25,207 bases of DNA. It comes from WRIS01 sp964345475 (GTDB lineage Bacteria; Actinomycetota; Coriobacteriia; Coriobacteriales; Eggerthellaceae). Shown one piece after another: positions 15,612 to 23,148 of the stretch. The DNA lies in NCBI GenBank assembly GCA_964345475.1, contig CAYFQW010000015.1, forward strand, positions 1 through 25,207, read 5' to 3'. The notes under the pieces were generated by a model, which was not told the DNA's origin, searched no databases, and saw nothing but the letters and a program-made list of their open reading frames with translations. Within the stretch, counting starts at the first letter, position 1. Each line of letters opens with the position of its first letter. The position numbers were made by a program, and so were the translations under genes.

Positions 15612-16448
15612 TCAGCTGCTCGGCTTTGCCCCAACAAGCCCGCTTAAGGGGGCAATGGCTTCAATCGCAAGGCTTCGTGCAGCTCGATTGTCAGCTGCAT
15701 CAGCCACGTGAAAGTACAGATACCCTTTTATGCCGAATTCAGAGATTTCCGAAAACGAGACATCCGGCGTATCAACTGGGGCACAGTTGCCCTTAAGCGA
15801 ATTTAGGCAGGCTTCTACCATAGATTCGCTGATTTCGTCGAGGGTTTTTTCGTTCGGCCTGATGACGAAGTTCGCCACTACTAAAGTCGCTGGCGAAAGA
15901 TGGATCAGAGGCCTATTGTTTATGACGGAGTTAGGAATGACAATCTTCTCGCCAATTGGGGATATGAGGGTGGTGTTTCGCCATGCGATGTCTGCAACAA
16001 CGCCCTTTCGGTCGTCTACCTGAATGTTGTTGCCAGGCTCAATAACCTTGAGAAACGACACCTGCAGCCCACCAATCAAATTTGAAATGGTATCCTGCAA
16101 ACCCAGCGATAAGGCGATACCTCCGATGCCCAACGCCGCTATGGCCGCACTTATATCCACTCCAAAACAAATTGCCAATATGGCAGAGAAACCAGAAAAC
16201 CAGATGATGCCTCGCACGATATTCAAAAAAATGGAAGTAGAGGGAATGAAGTCGCTGTGAGTTTTATGGACGAGCTTCTTAATGAGGGAGGTAGCCAGGT
16301 AGGAAACGAGAGCTGTGACGGCGATGATGGCCAGCATGGTAATAGCCGTCAGAACCCAATCGCTTTGAACGATAGTTTCTAGATCGCTGCCTGAGCTCTG
16401 TAAGGTCTCGGAATCCATAGGCACATGATAGCAAAAGTATTGAAGCAA
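15612..16448 (-). CDS. MscS-family mechanosensitive ion channel
   Basis: A 278-aa small-conductance mechanosensitive channel protein, releasing solutes on osmotic downshock. TM segments lie at about residues 31-55 and 74-95. The pore-lining TM3 (about 98-125) shows the Ala/Gly pattern ALGIGGIALSLGLQDTISN, and a beta domain follows (PGNNIQVDDRKGVVADIAWRNTTL; KIVIPNSVINNRPLIH). The C-terminal alpha/beta domain is present. Length is near the E. coli MscS size. Start is uncertain: the TTG at 16448 has AGAAG at 6 nt, whereas the in-frame ATG at 16418 has no clear site. The stop codon of the upstream CapA-like gene is only 9 bp away, so the two are probably co-transcribed. Confidence 0.93.
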   Translation of the reverse strand: MLQYFCYHVPMDSETLQSSGSDLETIVQSDWVLTAITMLAIIAVTALVSYLATSLIKKLVHKTHSDFIPSTSIFLNIVRGIIWFSGFSAILAICFGVDISAAIAALGIGGIALSLGLQDTISNLIGGLQVSFLKVIEPGNNIQVDDRKGVVADIAWRNTTLISPIGEKIVIPNSVINNRPLIHLSPATLVVANFVIRPNEKTLDEISESMVEACLNSLKGNCAPVDTPDVSFSEISEFGIKGYLYFHVADAADNRAARSLAIEAIAPLSGLVGAKPSS

Positions 16449-16457
16449 AACGGGCTT

Positions 16458-17843
16458 CTACATGATAATAGGAATCTCCATACCAATAGAATCAAGCTTG
16501 TTGCTGATATAGGCATAGTCATCACCCACGTCGGGGGTTCGTGTGTTCGCATTGATGGCGGCCTCGTCCATATTTTGCAGAAGGCGAACATAGGTAGTCC
16601 CCCCGTCTGACCATTCTATCGTGGGGTACCAGGCTAAATTCTCAATCTTGATTTCCTCGCCAGGACCTTTCGTTGTGAAATCGCAGGTAAATATGCCACT
16701 CAAGATGGTGTCAGTAATAGTCCACCCACTTATGAAGTCAGAAAGGCCGAAGACAACAGGGGTTACGTTGCTATCTGCGCCAGTGATGTATTTGGTGGGC
16801 TGCATGATGTGGGCGTGTGTTCCCAGCACCAGGTCAACCTGAAGGTCTGCCAGGAACTGCGCATATTCATATTGCTGCGAATTCGGTTCGTTGACATACT
16901 CGCTTCCCCAGTGCATGGCAACGATAAGCACATCGGCAACTTCCCGTGCCCGCTTGATTTCAGTCTCCATAAGCTCTTTGTCGAACACGCAGAGATTATA
17001 TGAATTGGGCATGGCATATGGATCGGAGCCGTAGTTGTTGTCGCCATAGGAATAAGCGAGGAAGGCGAAGGTGATACCGTTGCATTCTATCATTTGTACG
17101 GTGTCGCGGGCCTCTTGGCTCGTATAGCTTCCTGCAACCGTAAGTTGCGGGTAGCGTGCCCAAACCTCATGGCTCCGTTCAACGCCATAGAGGCCCATGT
17201 CATATATGTGATTGCTCGCAAAATTAACCATATTGAAGTCGACCTCGGCTATGGCTTCAGCGCATGCGTCGGGGGAGTTGAAGCTTGGATAGCCCGAGTA
17301 CGAATAGCCATTCTCGTTTCCGGCCATGACGGTCTCTTGATTAATGAAACGCAGGTCGTAGCCCTGAATAAAGGGTGCGACTTCCTGGTAAAAGGGAAGG
17401 AAGGAGTATCTGCCATCTCCGATGTCGCCCTCGTAGCCGTCAGCAAGCTTGAGAGAGTCGTCGCTTGCTATTTGATCGCCCACGGCGCAAAGGCTTATCT
17501 TCGCAGGGTCTGCTGCGAGTGTATCGCGTCCATGAATGGTATAGCTGATGCCGCTTTGTGTCGTGCCGTGTACGATTCCATGTTCGTCGATCGTCTCACT
17601 TGCTCCTTCTAGCTTGTTCGAATGGCGCGTAGGGGTATTTGTGGGAATACTTGAGGAACTAGATGCGCTCTCAGCGCCGATATCGTTAAGCGAATCGAGA
17701 AGTACCTGGTCATTGGTGTTTGCCGCATCCCCTGGAGAAGGGTTGTCCTGTGAGGAGCAAGAGCTCGAAAAGAGAAGGAGGATAAGGCCCAGAAGTATGA
17801 GGCATGTGCCCTTGCGGAACTGAAACCAAGATTTCCGTATCAT
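16458..17843 (-). CDS. CapA-family lipoprotein (metallophosphatase fold)
   Basis: A 461-aa exported protein of the CapA/PgsA family, related to poly-gamma-glutamate synthesis proteins with a calcineurin-like fold. A signal peptide (positive residues, then hydrophobic 12-25) ends in a lipobox-like FSSSC with Cys29 as probable lipid anchor. A Ser/Asn-rich linker runs to about residue 80. Metal-site motifs are Asp123 (VGDQ), Asn168-Glu170 (NQE), Asn211-His212 (SNH), His311 (MHWG) and His343/His345 (GTHAH). The ATG at 17843 is preferred because GGAGGAG lies just upstream; in-frame starts at 17858 and 17882 would include that site. No capB/capC partners are nearby, so a role in capsule synthesis is doubtful; many solitary CapA-like lipoproteins have unknown envelope roles. 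It is followed closely by mscS. Confidence 0.9.
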   Translation of the reverse strand: MIRKSWFQFRKGTCLILLGLILLLFSSSCSSQDNPSPGDAANTNDQVLLDSLNDIGAESASSSSSIPTNTPTRHSNKLEGASETIDEHGIVHGTTQSGISYTIHGRDTLAADPAKISLCAVGDQIASDDSLKLADGYEGDIGDGRYSFLPFYQEVAPFIQGYDLRFINQETVMAGNENGYSYSGYPSFNSPDACAEAIAEVDFNMVNFASNHIYDMGLYGVERSHEVWARYPQLTVAGSYTSQEARDTVQMIECNGITFAFLAYSYGDNNYGSDPYAMPNSYNLCVFDKELMETEIKRAREVADVLIVAMHWGSEYVNEPNSQQYEYAQFLADLQVDLVLGTHAHIMQPTKYITGADSNVTPVVFGLSDFISGWTITDTILSGIFTCDFTTKGPGEEIKIENLAWYPTIEWSDGGTTYVRLLQNMDEAAINANTRTPDVGDDYAYISNKLDSIGMEIPIIM

Positions 17844-17931
17844 AGTTCGCTCCTCCATTATCTTGCCTGTCGTTGAATGCACCTAAGACCCCGAGCATCT
17901 CTCTGTCCATTTTAGATTAAGAGCAGGCTTG

Positions 17932-17959
17932 ATTCTAGCTTCTATAAGCAGATTAACAA
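17932..17959 (-). promoter_or_regulatory. Predicted promoter of the capA-like/mscS unit
   Basis: On the minus strand TTGTTA (17954-17959), a 16-bp spacer and TAGAAT (17932-17937) point to the CapA-like gene about 90 bp downstream. The remaining region to 18110 holds an AAATCAGT/ACTGATTT inverted repeat (18020-18027, 18061-18068) of unknown meaning and no gene. Confidence 0.35.
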
Positions 17960-18110
17960 CACGACGAAAGCCGTTTCTGCCCCTCTGCCTCCCTACTTTT
18001 TTCCGTACGCCGAGCGGGCAAATCAGTCACATGTTTGATAAGAGCAGGCCAGCCGGTACTACTGATTTTTGACACGCTATTGAGCCACGAGCCGCTGCGC
18101 AGAGCTTTAA

Positions 18111-19025
18111 TTAAAGGAATAAGTCATGTTCTCCCGCAATTTTTAGGAGATATAGATAGAGGTGCTCGACAGGGAGGAGACTCTCTGAGTTCTCCTGATA
18201 CGCGTAACAAAGCGGTATGCGCAAACGCTCCGTTCCCGCGAGGGGCTTCAAAACGACTCTAGGATATAGTTTTGAAAAGCCTGTCGTCTTCAAGACGAAC
18301 ATGCCGCAGGCATGCCTGTGCAATGCCGCAAGCCGTGCTTCGATACTTGGATCGACATCGACAAAGCTGTGTTTGTACCCATGGCGGCCGAAATGCCTGC
18401 AAATAATCCTCTTCTTAATACAAATATCGTAAGGCTGGACAAGCTTTATATCCTGCAGGTCGCTCAATCTCAATATGTCTTTAGAGGCCAAGGGGTGGTT
18501 TAAGGAAAAAGCCACATGCATATCGAGCGATGTAATACGGCGGCATTGGATGCCGGGGGAGTTCATGTGTCCAAGAAATAATGACGCATCTACATGCCTT
18601 TCCACAAGGGCTGACCGACAGTTTTCATTATGCTGGTGTATGAGATCAAGCTGTAAGCTTTGATAGGATTCTTTGAAGAAAGAAAACAGGTTCGTGTCGA
18701 GCTTCATGCCCAGAAGGGGAGAGCAGGTAGCCGCAAAGCTCATGCTTTTTGCTTGGCTATACTCACGAGTGTACATTTGGGCCATCTCGCGTAGGTCGAC
18801 GAAATCGGACACAAGCTCCCAAGCCCGCTCAGCAAAGAGCAGGCCAAAAGGAGTGGGCTTGACATGCCCCCGCTTGTGATTAACGAGGACAATACCAAGC
18901 TCCACCTCAAGGGCAAGAACAGCTTTCGAAATCGTTTGTGGCGAAACAAAAAGCTTTTCTGCTGCCTTCTTGTAGGTTCCTTCGCGTATAGCCTCGGCGG
19001 CATACGCAAGCTGTCTGATTTCCAT
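18111..19025 (-). CDS. LysR-family transcriptional regulator
   Basis: A 304-aa LysR-type regulator. The N-terminal winged HTH (residues 1-62) includes EGTYKKAAEKLFVSPQTISKAVLALEVELG; a linker helix and two-lobed effector domain follow from about 95. It has seven Cys in the effector region. Cys202 and Cys209 fall after LVQPYDI, close to where OxyR carries its redox pair (Cys199/Cys208). The regulator is divergent from a peroxiredoxin gene, so peroxide sensing is a reasonable inference. The ATG at 19025 is chosen because GGGGGTG lies immediately upstream; an in-frame start at 19100 lies beyond the 27-bp dyad (19033-19059), which fits autoregulation from outside the gene. Many LysR proteins of gut Coriobacteriia have unknown targets, so the OxyR comparison remains unproven. 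Confidence 0.9.
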   Translation of the reverse strand: MEIRQLAYAAEAIREGTYKKAAEKLFVSPQTISKAVLALEVELGIVLVNHKRGHVKPTPFGLLFAERAWELVSDFVDLREMAQMYTREYSQAKSMSFAATCSPLLGMKLDTNLFSFFKESYQSLQLDLIHQHNENCRSALVERHVDASLFLGHMNSPGIQCRRITSLDMHVAFSLNHPLASKDILRLSDLQDIKLVQPYDICIKKRIICRHFGRHGYKHSFVDVDPSIEARLAALHRHACGMFVLKTTGFSKLYPRVVLKPLAGTERLRIPLCYAYQENSESLLPVEHLYLYLLKIAGEHDLFL

Positions 19026-19032
19026 ACACCCC

Positions 19033-19059
19033 CAACCATTCGGAAGAATCAAATGGTTG
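19033..19059. promoter_or_regulatory. Perfect LysR-type T-N11-A operator dyad
   Basis: CAACCATT (19033-19040), an 11-bp spacer and AATGGTTG (19052-19059) form a perfect inverted repeat with the canonical LysR T-N11-A geometry. It lies 8 bp upstream of the lysR start codon and about 160 bp from the peroxiredoxin start. It is a likely autoregulatory site and possibly the main site for divergent control. Confidence 0.65.
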
Positions 19060-19220
19060 ATAAGATGATAATACATCTTCTGTGGGGTAGGCAATCTCAA
19101 GCTCCAATAGGTAGACGATTGTAACAGCAGTATTACCGAAAAATGAAGAACTATGTGTGTCGGTTATACTCAAACCTATGCACAATTAATTATAAAGAGT
19201 ATCGGAAGGAGTAGGTTTAT

Positions 19221-19895
19221 ATGGAAGAAGTTCAAGCAACAAGCATGCCCCTTATTGGAGACGATGCGCCAAGCTTCAAGGCCGTAACTACACAGGGAGA
19301 AATCAACTTTCCTGAGGACTATAAGGGTAAATGGGTCATTCTGTTTTCCCATCCCGCCGACTTTACCCCTGTCTGCACGACCGAGTTTATGACCTTTGCT
19401 TCTATGGCTGACGAATTTAAGGAGCTCAACACCGAGCTCGTCGGGCTTTCTGTCGATTCACTCTATGCGCATATAGCATGGTTACGTAAGATTCAGGATC
19501 TTGAGTGGAACGGAATGAAAGACGTCGAAGTCAAGTTCCCCCTTATTGAAGATATCCGCATGGAAGTTTCGAACAAGTATGGAATGGTTCAGCCAGGGCA
19601 GTCTAATACCCAGGCGGTCCGCGCAGTGTTTGTGATTGATCCCGATTCCAAGGTCCGCACGATTCTGTATTATCCTCTTTCAACGGGACGTAACTTTGAC
19701 GAAATTAAACGTATCGTTCTAGCCCTGCAGAAAGCAGATGCCGACGGTGTAGCAACTCCTGCCGATTGGCGTCCTGGTGATGACGTTATCGTGCCTACGG
19801 CTGGCTCTTGCGGAACCGCTAAGGAGCGCATGGAAAGCCAAGACGAGGATCAGTATTGCCTCGATTGGTTCATGTGTTTCAAGAAAGAGCAATAA
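19221..19895 (+). CDS. Prx6-type peroxiredoxin with C-terminal C-x5-C
   Basis: A 224-aa thiol peroxidase that reduces hydrogen peroxide and organic hydroperoxides in the cytosol. The active-site motif is HPADFTPVCTTEF with Thr49 and peroxidatic Cys52. The long C-terminal domain contains WRPGDDVIVP and cysteines at 197, 213 and 219. The Cys213-x5-Cys219 pair resembles archaeal Prx6 enzymes such as that of Aeropyrum pernix, so a disulfide mechanism is likely rather than a 1-Cys one. The ATG is preceded by GGAAGGAG. It is divergent from a LysR regulator with an OxyR-like Cys pair, and ends at a strong terminator. No reductase gene is adjacent. Confidence 0.97.
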   Translation: MEEVQATSMPLIGDDAPSFKAVTTQGEINFPEDYKGKWVILFSHPADFTPVCTTEFMTFASMADEFKELNTELVGLSVDSLYAHIAWLRKIQDLEWNGMKDVEVKFPLIEDIRMEVSNKYGMVQPGQSNTQAVRAVFVIDPDSKVRTILYYPLSTGRNFDEIKRIVLALQKADADGVATPADWRPGDDVIVPTAGSCGTAKERMESQDEDQYCLDWFMCFKKEQ

Positions 19896-19916
19896 CAAGC
19901 ACTTTCTAACGAATGC

Positions 19917-20420
19917 TTAATACGAAGTAATTACAGGCGAGGAGTCCAAGGGGGCTCCTCGCCTTGTTAATGAGCAACCCGACAACAGGCATATCTCAGC
20001 TACCACTGGACATTCAACTACCACTATGACCGTGAATCCAAGCACATTGATTCCTGCGCTCACAAATCCCCAGAAGGCACTTACTGCAGCAATCAGCAAC
20101 ATGATTGGAGCCAAGGCCCTGCCTAAAAGCACGAGTGAGCCAATAAGCAGTGACACACAAATCAGAGGTATTTTAGCGGGATTTTTTACTCCGAAAAAGC
20201 CATATAGGGGCATTGCTATCAAACCTAAAATACTACCGACAGAGATAGCGAATATATATAAATGACCATCAATAAATTCCAACTGGGCGGTACGCAGCCA
20301 ACTTGAGAAGGTAACTGAAGGTATCAGCTGAACTACTAAACCGGTATATATGCCAGCTAAGGTATGATTCTTTTTAATCTGAGGCGCTTCTTTGAACGCG
20401 CTCTTCATGGCACATGACAC
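19917..20420 (-). pseudogene. Truncated membrane-transporter (MFS-like) fragment
   Basis: A 167-codon open frame (GTG at 20420, or ATG at 20408). Its first ~135 residues contain four hydrophobic segments resembling one quarter to one third of an MFS permease: IYTGLVVQLIPSVTF, LYIFAISVGSILGLIAM, IPLICVSLLIGSLVLLG and IMLLIAAVSAFWGFVSAG, with a charged loop FFGVKNPAKIP. After about GFTVIVVVE (near 20010-20025) the sequence becomes Cys/Arg/Ser-rich and runs antisense through the peroxiredoxin terminator, so homology stops abruptly there. Neither start has a ribosome site, suggesting both ends are lost. It lies 22 bp after an intact MFS gene on the same strand, but I see no clear evidence that it is a duplicate of it. 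A very small functional membrane protein is less likely. Confidence 0.65.
19936..19970 (+). terminator. Terminator of the peroxiredoxin gene
   Basis: GGCGAGGAGTCC and GGGCTCCTCGCC form a 12-bp stem (one U-G pair) with a 4-nt AAGG loop, followed by TTGTTAA. An antisense frame from the truncated membrane protein runs through this hairpin, showing that the tail of that frame is not native coding sequence. Confidence 0.8.
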
Positions 20421-20442
20421 ATTTCATACGTTGAAAAACAGG

Positions 20443-21645
20443 CTACTTCGAAGGCGTGGTGGCCTTTCTGCGCCAAAGGTGTACGAGCATAGAGATTATC
20501 GGTAGTGACGCAAAGAGTAAGAACATGCCCGCATACCCCAGAAAGGTTGCAACGAGCCCGGAAACTATGCTGCCAAGTCCGATGCCTAAATCGAAGCCGA
20601 AGAAGTACGTGGCGTTTGCTGCACCCCGACGTTCAGGAGGAACGGAAGCGACGGCCATGGTTTGTAGGCTGGACTGGAGCGCTCCAAAGGCTACGCCGAA
20701 CAACGCGCCGACTACGAGAAGCGTCGAAAGCTTGCTTGCGAAAGCAAGGAGGATAAGGGCGAATGCAGCAAGCAAAAACCCAGGTACGATAATGGAGTTC
20801 GTTCCCTTGCGGTCGACAAGTCTTCCGAAGTAGGGGCGTGTTATCAGGAGGGCGATTGCGTATACGGTGAAAAAAATGCCGATATCATGAATGCCCATGG
20901 ATGCGGCGTACACAGCGACAAAGGAGACGATTGAACCATAGGCTGCCGTTAAAAAGGTAATAAGAAAGGCGGGGTATATCGCTTTTTTCTCAAAAAGGCT
21001 TTCGCGCTGCCTTTTTTCTGCTGCAGGTTTTTTTGGGATTTCCCTGTAGTGTATAACCTGTGAAAGTACGAGGCTTACAACAAGGGCTGCTGTGGCAATA
21101 TACGAGACCGTCGCCATGTCGTAAGACTGGAAGATAGCTATTCCGACCGCAGGTGCTATTGCTAGGGCAAGGCTGCCCGACAATCCGACAAAACCCATTC
21201 CTTCGCCGAAACGTTTTAAGGGGATTATGTCGCTTGCGATCGTGCTCGTTGCCGTGCTTGTTATACCCCAGCCAATTCCATGAACGAAGCGAAGGAGCAA
21301 GAGGACTCCAAAAAGGGGAAGGAAGGAATAAGAAAAAGAAGCTGCCAACATAATACATAAGCTCAGTATGAGAATGCCCTTACGACCGAATTTATCGACG
21401 ACCATGCCACTGATGGGGCGGATTGATAGTGCCGAAATAGTAATGACCCCAGCTATCCACCCGATGGCCGCATCGGATACGCCCAGTTCTTTTACATAAA
21501 GGGGGAGAGCTGAGGGGAAGAGCTGAAAGCTGCAGAAAATAGAAAAGTTGACAATGAGGACAACAACGAAATCCTTCGTCCACAGACGTGCTGTTGCAGA
21601 GGATTTCACATCTCCCTCATTTGTGTCCAGCGGGTTTTCCCGCAT
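20443..21645 (-). CDS. Major facilitator superfamily transporter
   Basis: A 400-aa permease with about 12 TM segments in two halves, separated by a charged loop near residues 200-225 (REIPKKPAAEKRQRESLFEKK). MFS motif A is visible between TM2 and TM3 as GMVVDKFGRK (80-89), and a second copy occurs in the other half (GRLVDRKGT). Length and charge pattern fit the DHA1-like drug:proton antiporter or related exporter group, but the substrate is unknown. AAGGAG precedes the ATG at 21645. It is flanked by a transporter fragment (same strand, downstream) and a LuxR HTH fragment (opposite strand, upstream), so it sits in a rearranged area. No terminator is seen right after it. Confidence 0.93.
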   Translation of the reverse strand: MRENPLDTNEGDVKSSATARLWTKDFVVVLIVNFSIFCSFQLFPSALPLYVKELGVSDAAIGWIAGVITISALSIRPISGMVVDKFGRKGILILSLCIMLAASFSYSFLPLFGVLLLLRFVHGIGWGITSTATSTIASDIIPLKRFGEGMGFVGLSGSLALAIAPAVGIAIFQSYDMATVSYIATAALVVSLVLSQVIHYREIPKKPAAEKRQRESLFEKKAIYPAFLITFLTAAYGSIVSFVAVYAASMGIHDIGIFFTVYAIALLITRPYFGRLVDRKGTNSIIVPGFLLAAFALILLAFASKLSTLLVVGALFGVAFGALQSSLQTMAVASVPPERRGAANATYFFGFDLGIGLGSIVSGLVATFLGYAGMFLLFASLPIISMLVHLWRRKATTPSK

Positions 21646-21734
21646 TCTGAGCTCCTTGCTGACAAGATTCTGTCCCTTGCAATCACCTTAGACTTTAGGG
21701 CGAGATATGCCCAAAGGTTATTTTCTCCTTTTGT

Positions 21735-21913
21735 CCTAGAGCAGTGTATCGTATCAGTGCTCTGTTTGGAAAGGAGCGAGGGGTCTCGGATATCTCAGAA
21801 GCCCTATTTATATCGCCTAATACGGTGCGCACTCATGTGCATAACACGTATCGAAAGCTCGGAGTCAACACAAGGGAGCAGGTTGTAAATATTACCCGCT
21901 CTGCTGAATAGCT
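21735..21913 (+). pseudogene. LuxR-type HTH C-terminal fragment
   Basis: A frame of about 59 codons ending at the TAG at 21911-21913 encodes a complete GerE/LuxR-type DNA-binding helix set: FGKERGVSDISEALFISPNT, then VRTHVHNTYRKLGV and NTREQVVNI. The SPNTVRTHV recognition helix is typical. Upstream of about 21735 the similarity stops, there is no start codon or ribosome site in frame, and the neighbouring frame is closed by TAG, so this is the tail of a lost regulator. In Eggerthellaceae many LuxR regulators carry a multi-TM N-terminal half. A membrane-protein fragment lies at 19990-20408 on the other strand. This fragment is the only notable content between 21646 and 22055. Confidence 0.75.
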
Positions 21914-22055
21914 GGCAGCCGATAGGCTGGTCTATCAGAAGCCCAGAATCGTGATAACCGGTCGGCTTTTGTCGCGCACCTGAAAGAGGGTGGATCTCCT
22001 CCGTAGCTCCATATAAAAGAAAAAAGTAAACCGCTGCTAACAATAAATAGACCGC

Positions 22056-22223
22056 ATGCCGTCCTTCTCCTTGTTATGCTCCATGCGATCCTTTATAAGT
22101 ATCGTGAACCAAGAGACAGACCTCGACGCTGTGGTTCTTGAGGGCGTCCCCATAAAGAGTGAAACGCACAGCCGAAGATCTACCATCGAGATTTCCGATG
22201 CAGAAGAAATGATTTTACAATGA
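22056..22223 (+). CDS. Short ORF overlapping the DUF2249 gene by ATGA
   Basis: A 55-codon frame (or 46 codons from the ATG at 22083) ends with TGA at 22221-22223, overlapping the next gene's ATG at 22220 in the ATGA arrangement typical of coupled translation. The C-terminal part is acidic (STIEISDAEEMILQ). No ribosome site precedes either possible start, so it may be the tail of a truncated gene that kept its downstream coupling. I do not recognise the family. It could also be chance, although the downstream gene's own weak ribosome site argues for coupling. Confidence 0.4.
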   Translation: MPSFSLLCSMRSFISIVNQETDLDAVVLEGVPIKSETHSRRSTIEISDAEEMILQ

Positions 22224-22906
22224 GCTACGAAACCTGGAAAGAGAACGTATCCGAGTTCAAAACAATAGACGTACGGAAACTGCGGGGGAACTTCTTCCCC
22301 GGCTTACAAAGGCAGGCTGCTGCCCTTGGGGTGGGTGAAGGCTTGACGATAATTCAGTCTTTCGAGCCCCATCCTCTCTACGAAGCGCTTGCAGAGTTGG
22401 GCTTCGAGCATCACACTGAGCAAGTTGGAGACGCAGAATTCCATGCTCATTTTTGCCGCATAGAGGCAAAGGATGACGAAGATGAGACACCCTTCCGCCC
22501 CCTCGCCTTGCTCAACTACCCGATGATCGATGAGGAACTTGGAAAGATTGCCGTTGATTTCTGGAATCTGACCTGGAATGATGATAAGCGTACGCTTCCT
22601 TACGAAACGAGGCTCCTTCTGTCTTTAACTAACGCTGTCGGTGCTGGAAGGATGCGCCAGGCCTCCCGCGAGCTCATCAAAGCATATACGGTCGGCGTTG
22701 AGTCTGCTGTTCTAGATGATGTATTTGAGCTGCTCGCATGGAACCAGGGCATCGGACACTTCAGTTCGGAAATTGGACCCTCCGCTTTGTTCCAGGCGTA
22801 CAAGCTCATCAAAGATCAGGAGAAAAAGGGCACTGACCGCGAAGAGATAAAGAAAATGCTCGTTGAGGGCTTTGGTGAAAAGAATAAAGAGGTCGCAGTT
22901 TTGTAG
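22220..22906 (+). CDS. DUF2249 (TusA-like) domain fused to an AhpD/CMD-like helical domain
   Basis: A 228-aa soluble protein. Residues about 14-82 fit a DUF2249 domain: TIDVRKLRG, then EGLTIIQSFEPHPLYEALAE with the Glu-Pro-His-Pro-Leu-Tyr signature, then GFEHHTEQVG. This fold is related to TusA sulfur-carrier proteins, but the usual TusA Cys is absent. Residues about 110-205 (LPYETRLLLSLTNAVGAGRM ... GIGHFSSEIGPSALFQAYKLIK) resemble carboxymuconolactone decarboxylase/AhpD-like helices, yet the AhpD CxxC is missing. The only Cys is in HFCRIE. A ligand-binding or redox-accessory role is possible; function is unknown. The start has only AGAAGAAAT upstream and overlaps a short ORF by ATGA. Confidence 0.75.
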   Translation: MSYETWKENVSEFKTIDVRKLRGNFFPGLQRQAAALGVGEGLTIIQSFEPHPLYEALAELGFEHHTEQVGDAEFHAHFCRIEAKDDEDETPFRPLALLNYPMIDEELGKIAVDFWNLTWNDDKRTLPYETRLLLSLTNAVGAGRMRQASRELIKAYTVGVESAVLDDVFELLAWNQGIGHFSSEIGPSALFQAYKLIKDQEKKGTDREEIKKMLVEGFGEKNKEVAVL

Positions 22907-22923
22907 CCAAGGTAAAAGAAGCG

Positions 22924-22995
22924 CTGCAGCCAGGCGTAGACAGCCAGGCGCAAGAGACCGAACGCAGGGCAGCCAGGACGTACGCCTGGCTGCAG
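22924..22995. repeat. 15-bp perfect inverted repeat
   Basis: CTGCAGCCAGGCGTA (22924-22938) and TACGCCTGGCTGCAG (22981-22995) are exact reverse complements separated by 42 bp. The intervening sequence contains two more CAGCCAGG copies, so several alternative hairpins are possible. It starts 18 bp after the DUF2249 gene stop and has no U-run. Confidence 0.75.
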
Positions 22996-23026
22996 TCGTG
23001 CAGGTGAGGTGTGCTGCTCACGACTG
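22993..23026. repeat. 8-bp inverted repeat CAGTCGTG/CACGACTG
   Basis: CAGTCGTG (22993-23000) and CACGACTG (23019-23026) form a perfect stem with an 18-nt loop. The left arm overlaps the end of the preceding 15-bp repeat, so the two hairpins may compete. Confidence 0.55.
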
Positions 23027-23060
23027 TCGGGATGGGCAAGTTCAATCCCAGAATAAAAGA

Positions 23061-23091
23061 GGCCGGAGCTGCCATGAGGCAGGCTCCGGCC
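23061..23091. terminator. Terminator between convergent genes
   Basis: GGCCGGAGC (23061-23069) and GCTCCGGCC (23083-23091) form a 9-bp stem, extended inside by TGCC/GGCA around an ATGA loop with one bulged G. On the minus strand it is followed by TCTTTTAT, a usable U-run for the flavoprotein gene; on the plus strand only TTT follows. Confidence 0.65.
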
Positions 23092-23094
23092 TTT

Positions 23095-23132
23095 GCCCGT
23101 CGATAGGTGGTGGGAGGAATCTGTCGACGGGC
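23095..23132. repeat. 9-bp inverted repeat GCCCGTCGA/TCGACGGGC
   Basis: A perfect 9-bp inverted repeat (23095-23103 and 23124-23132) with a 20-nt loop lies just downstream of the flavoprotein stop. It has no U-run. It is the fourth hairpin in this 210-bp intergenic stretch. Confidence 0.6.
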
Positions 23133-23148
23133 AATAAGGGAGGGGTGT

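Noticed and set aside
18020..18068. AAATCAGT/ACTGATTT inverted repeat as a lysR terminator
   Set aside because: The loop is 33 nt and the T-run is on the plus strand, opposite to lysR transcription.
19100..19200. OxyR-type ATAG-N7-CTAT-N7 operator before the peroxiredoxin gene
   Set aside because: CTAT elements at 19151 and 19176 are 25 bp apart rather than 22, and the matching ATAG half-sites are missing.
21804..22043. 79-aa minus-strand ORF between the LuxR fragment and the short ORF
   Set aside because: It is antisense to the LuxR HTH fragment, has no ribosome site and no recognisable domain.
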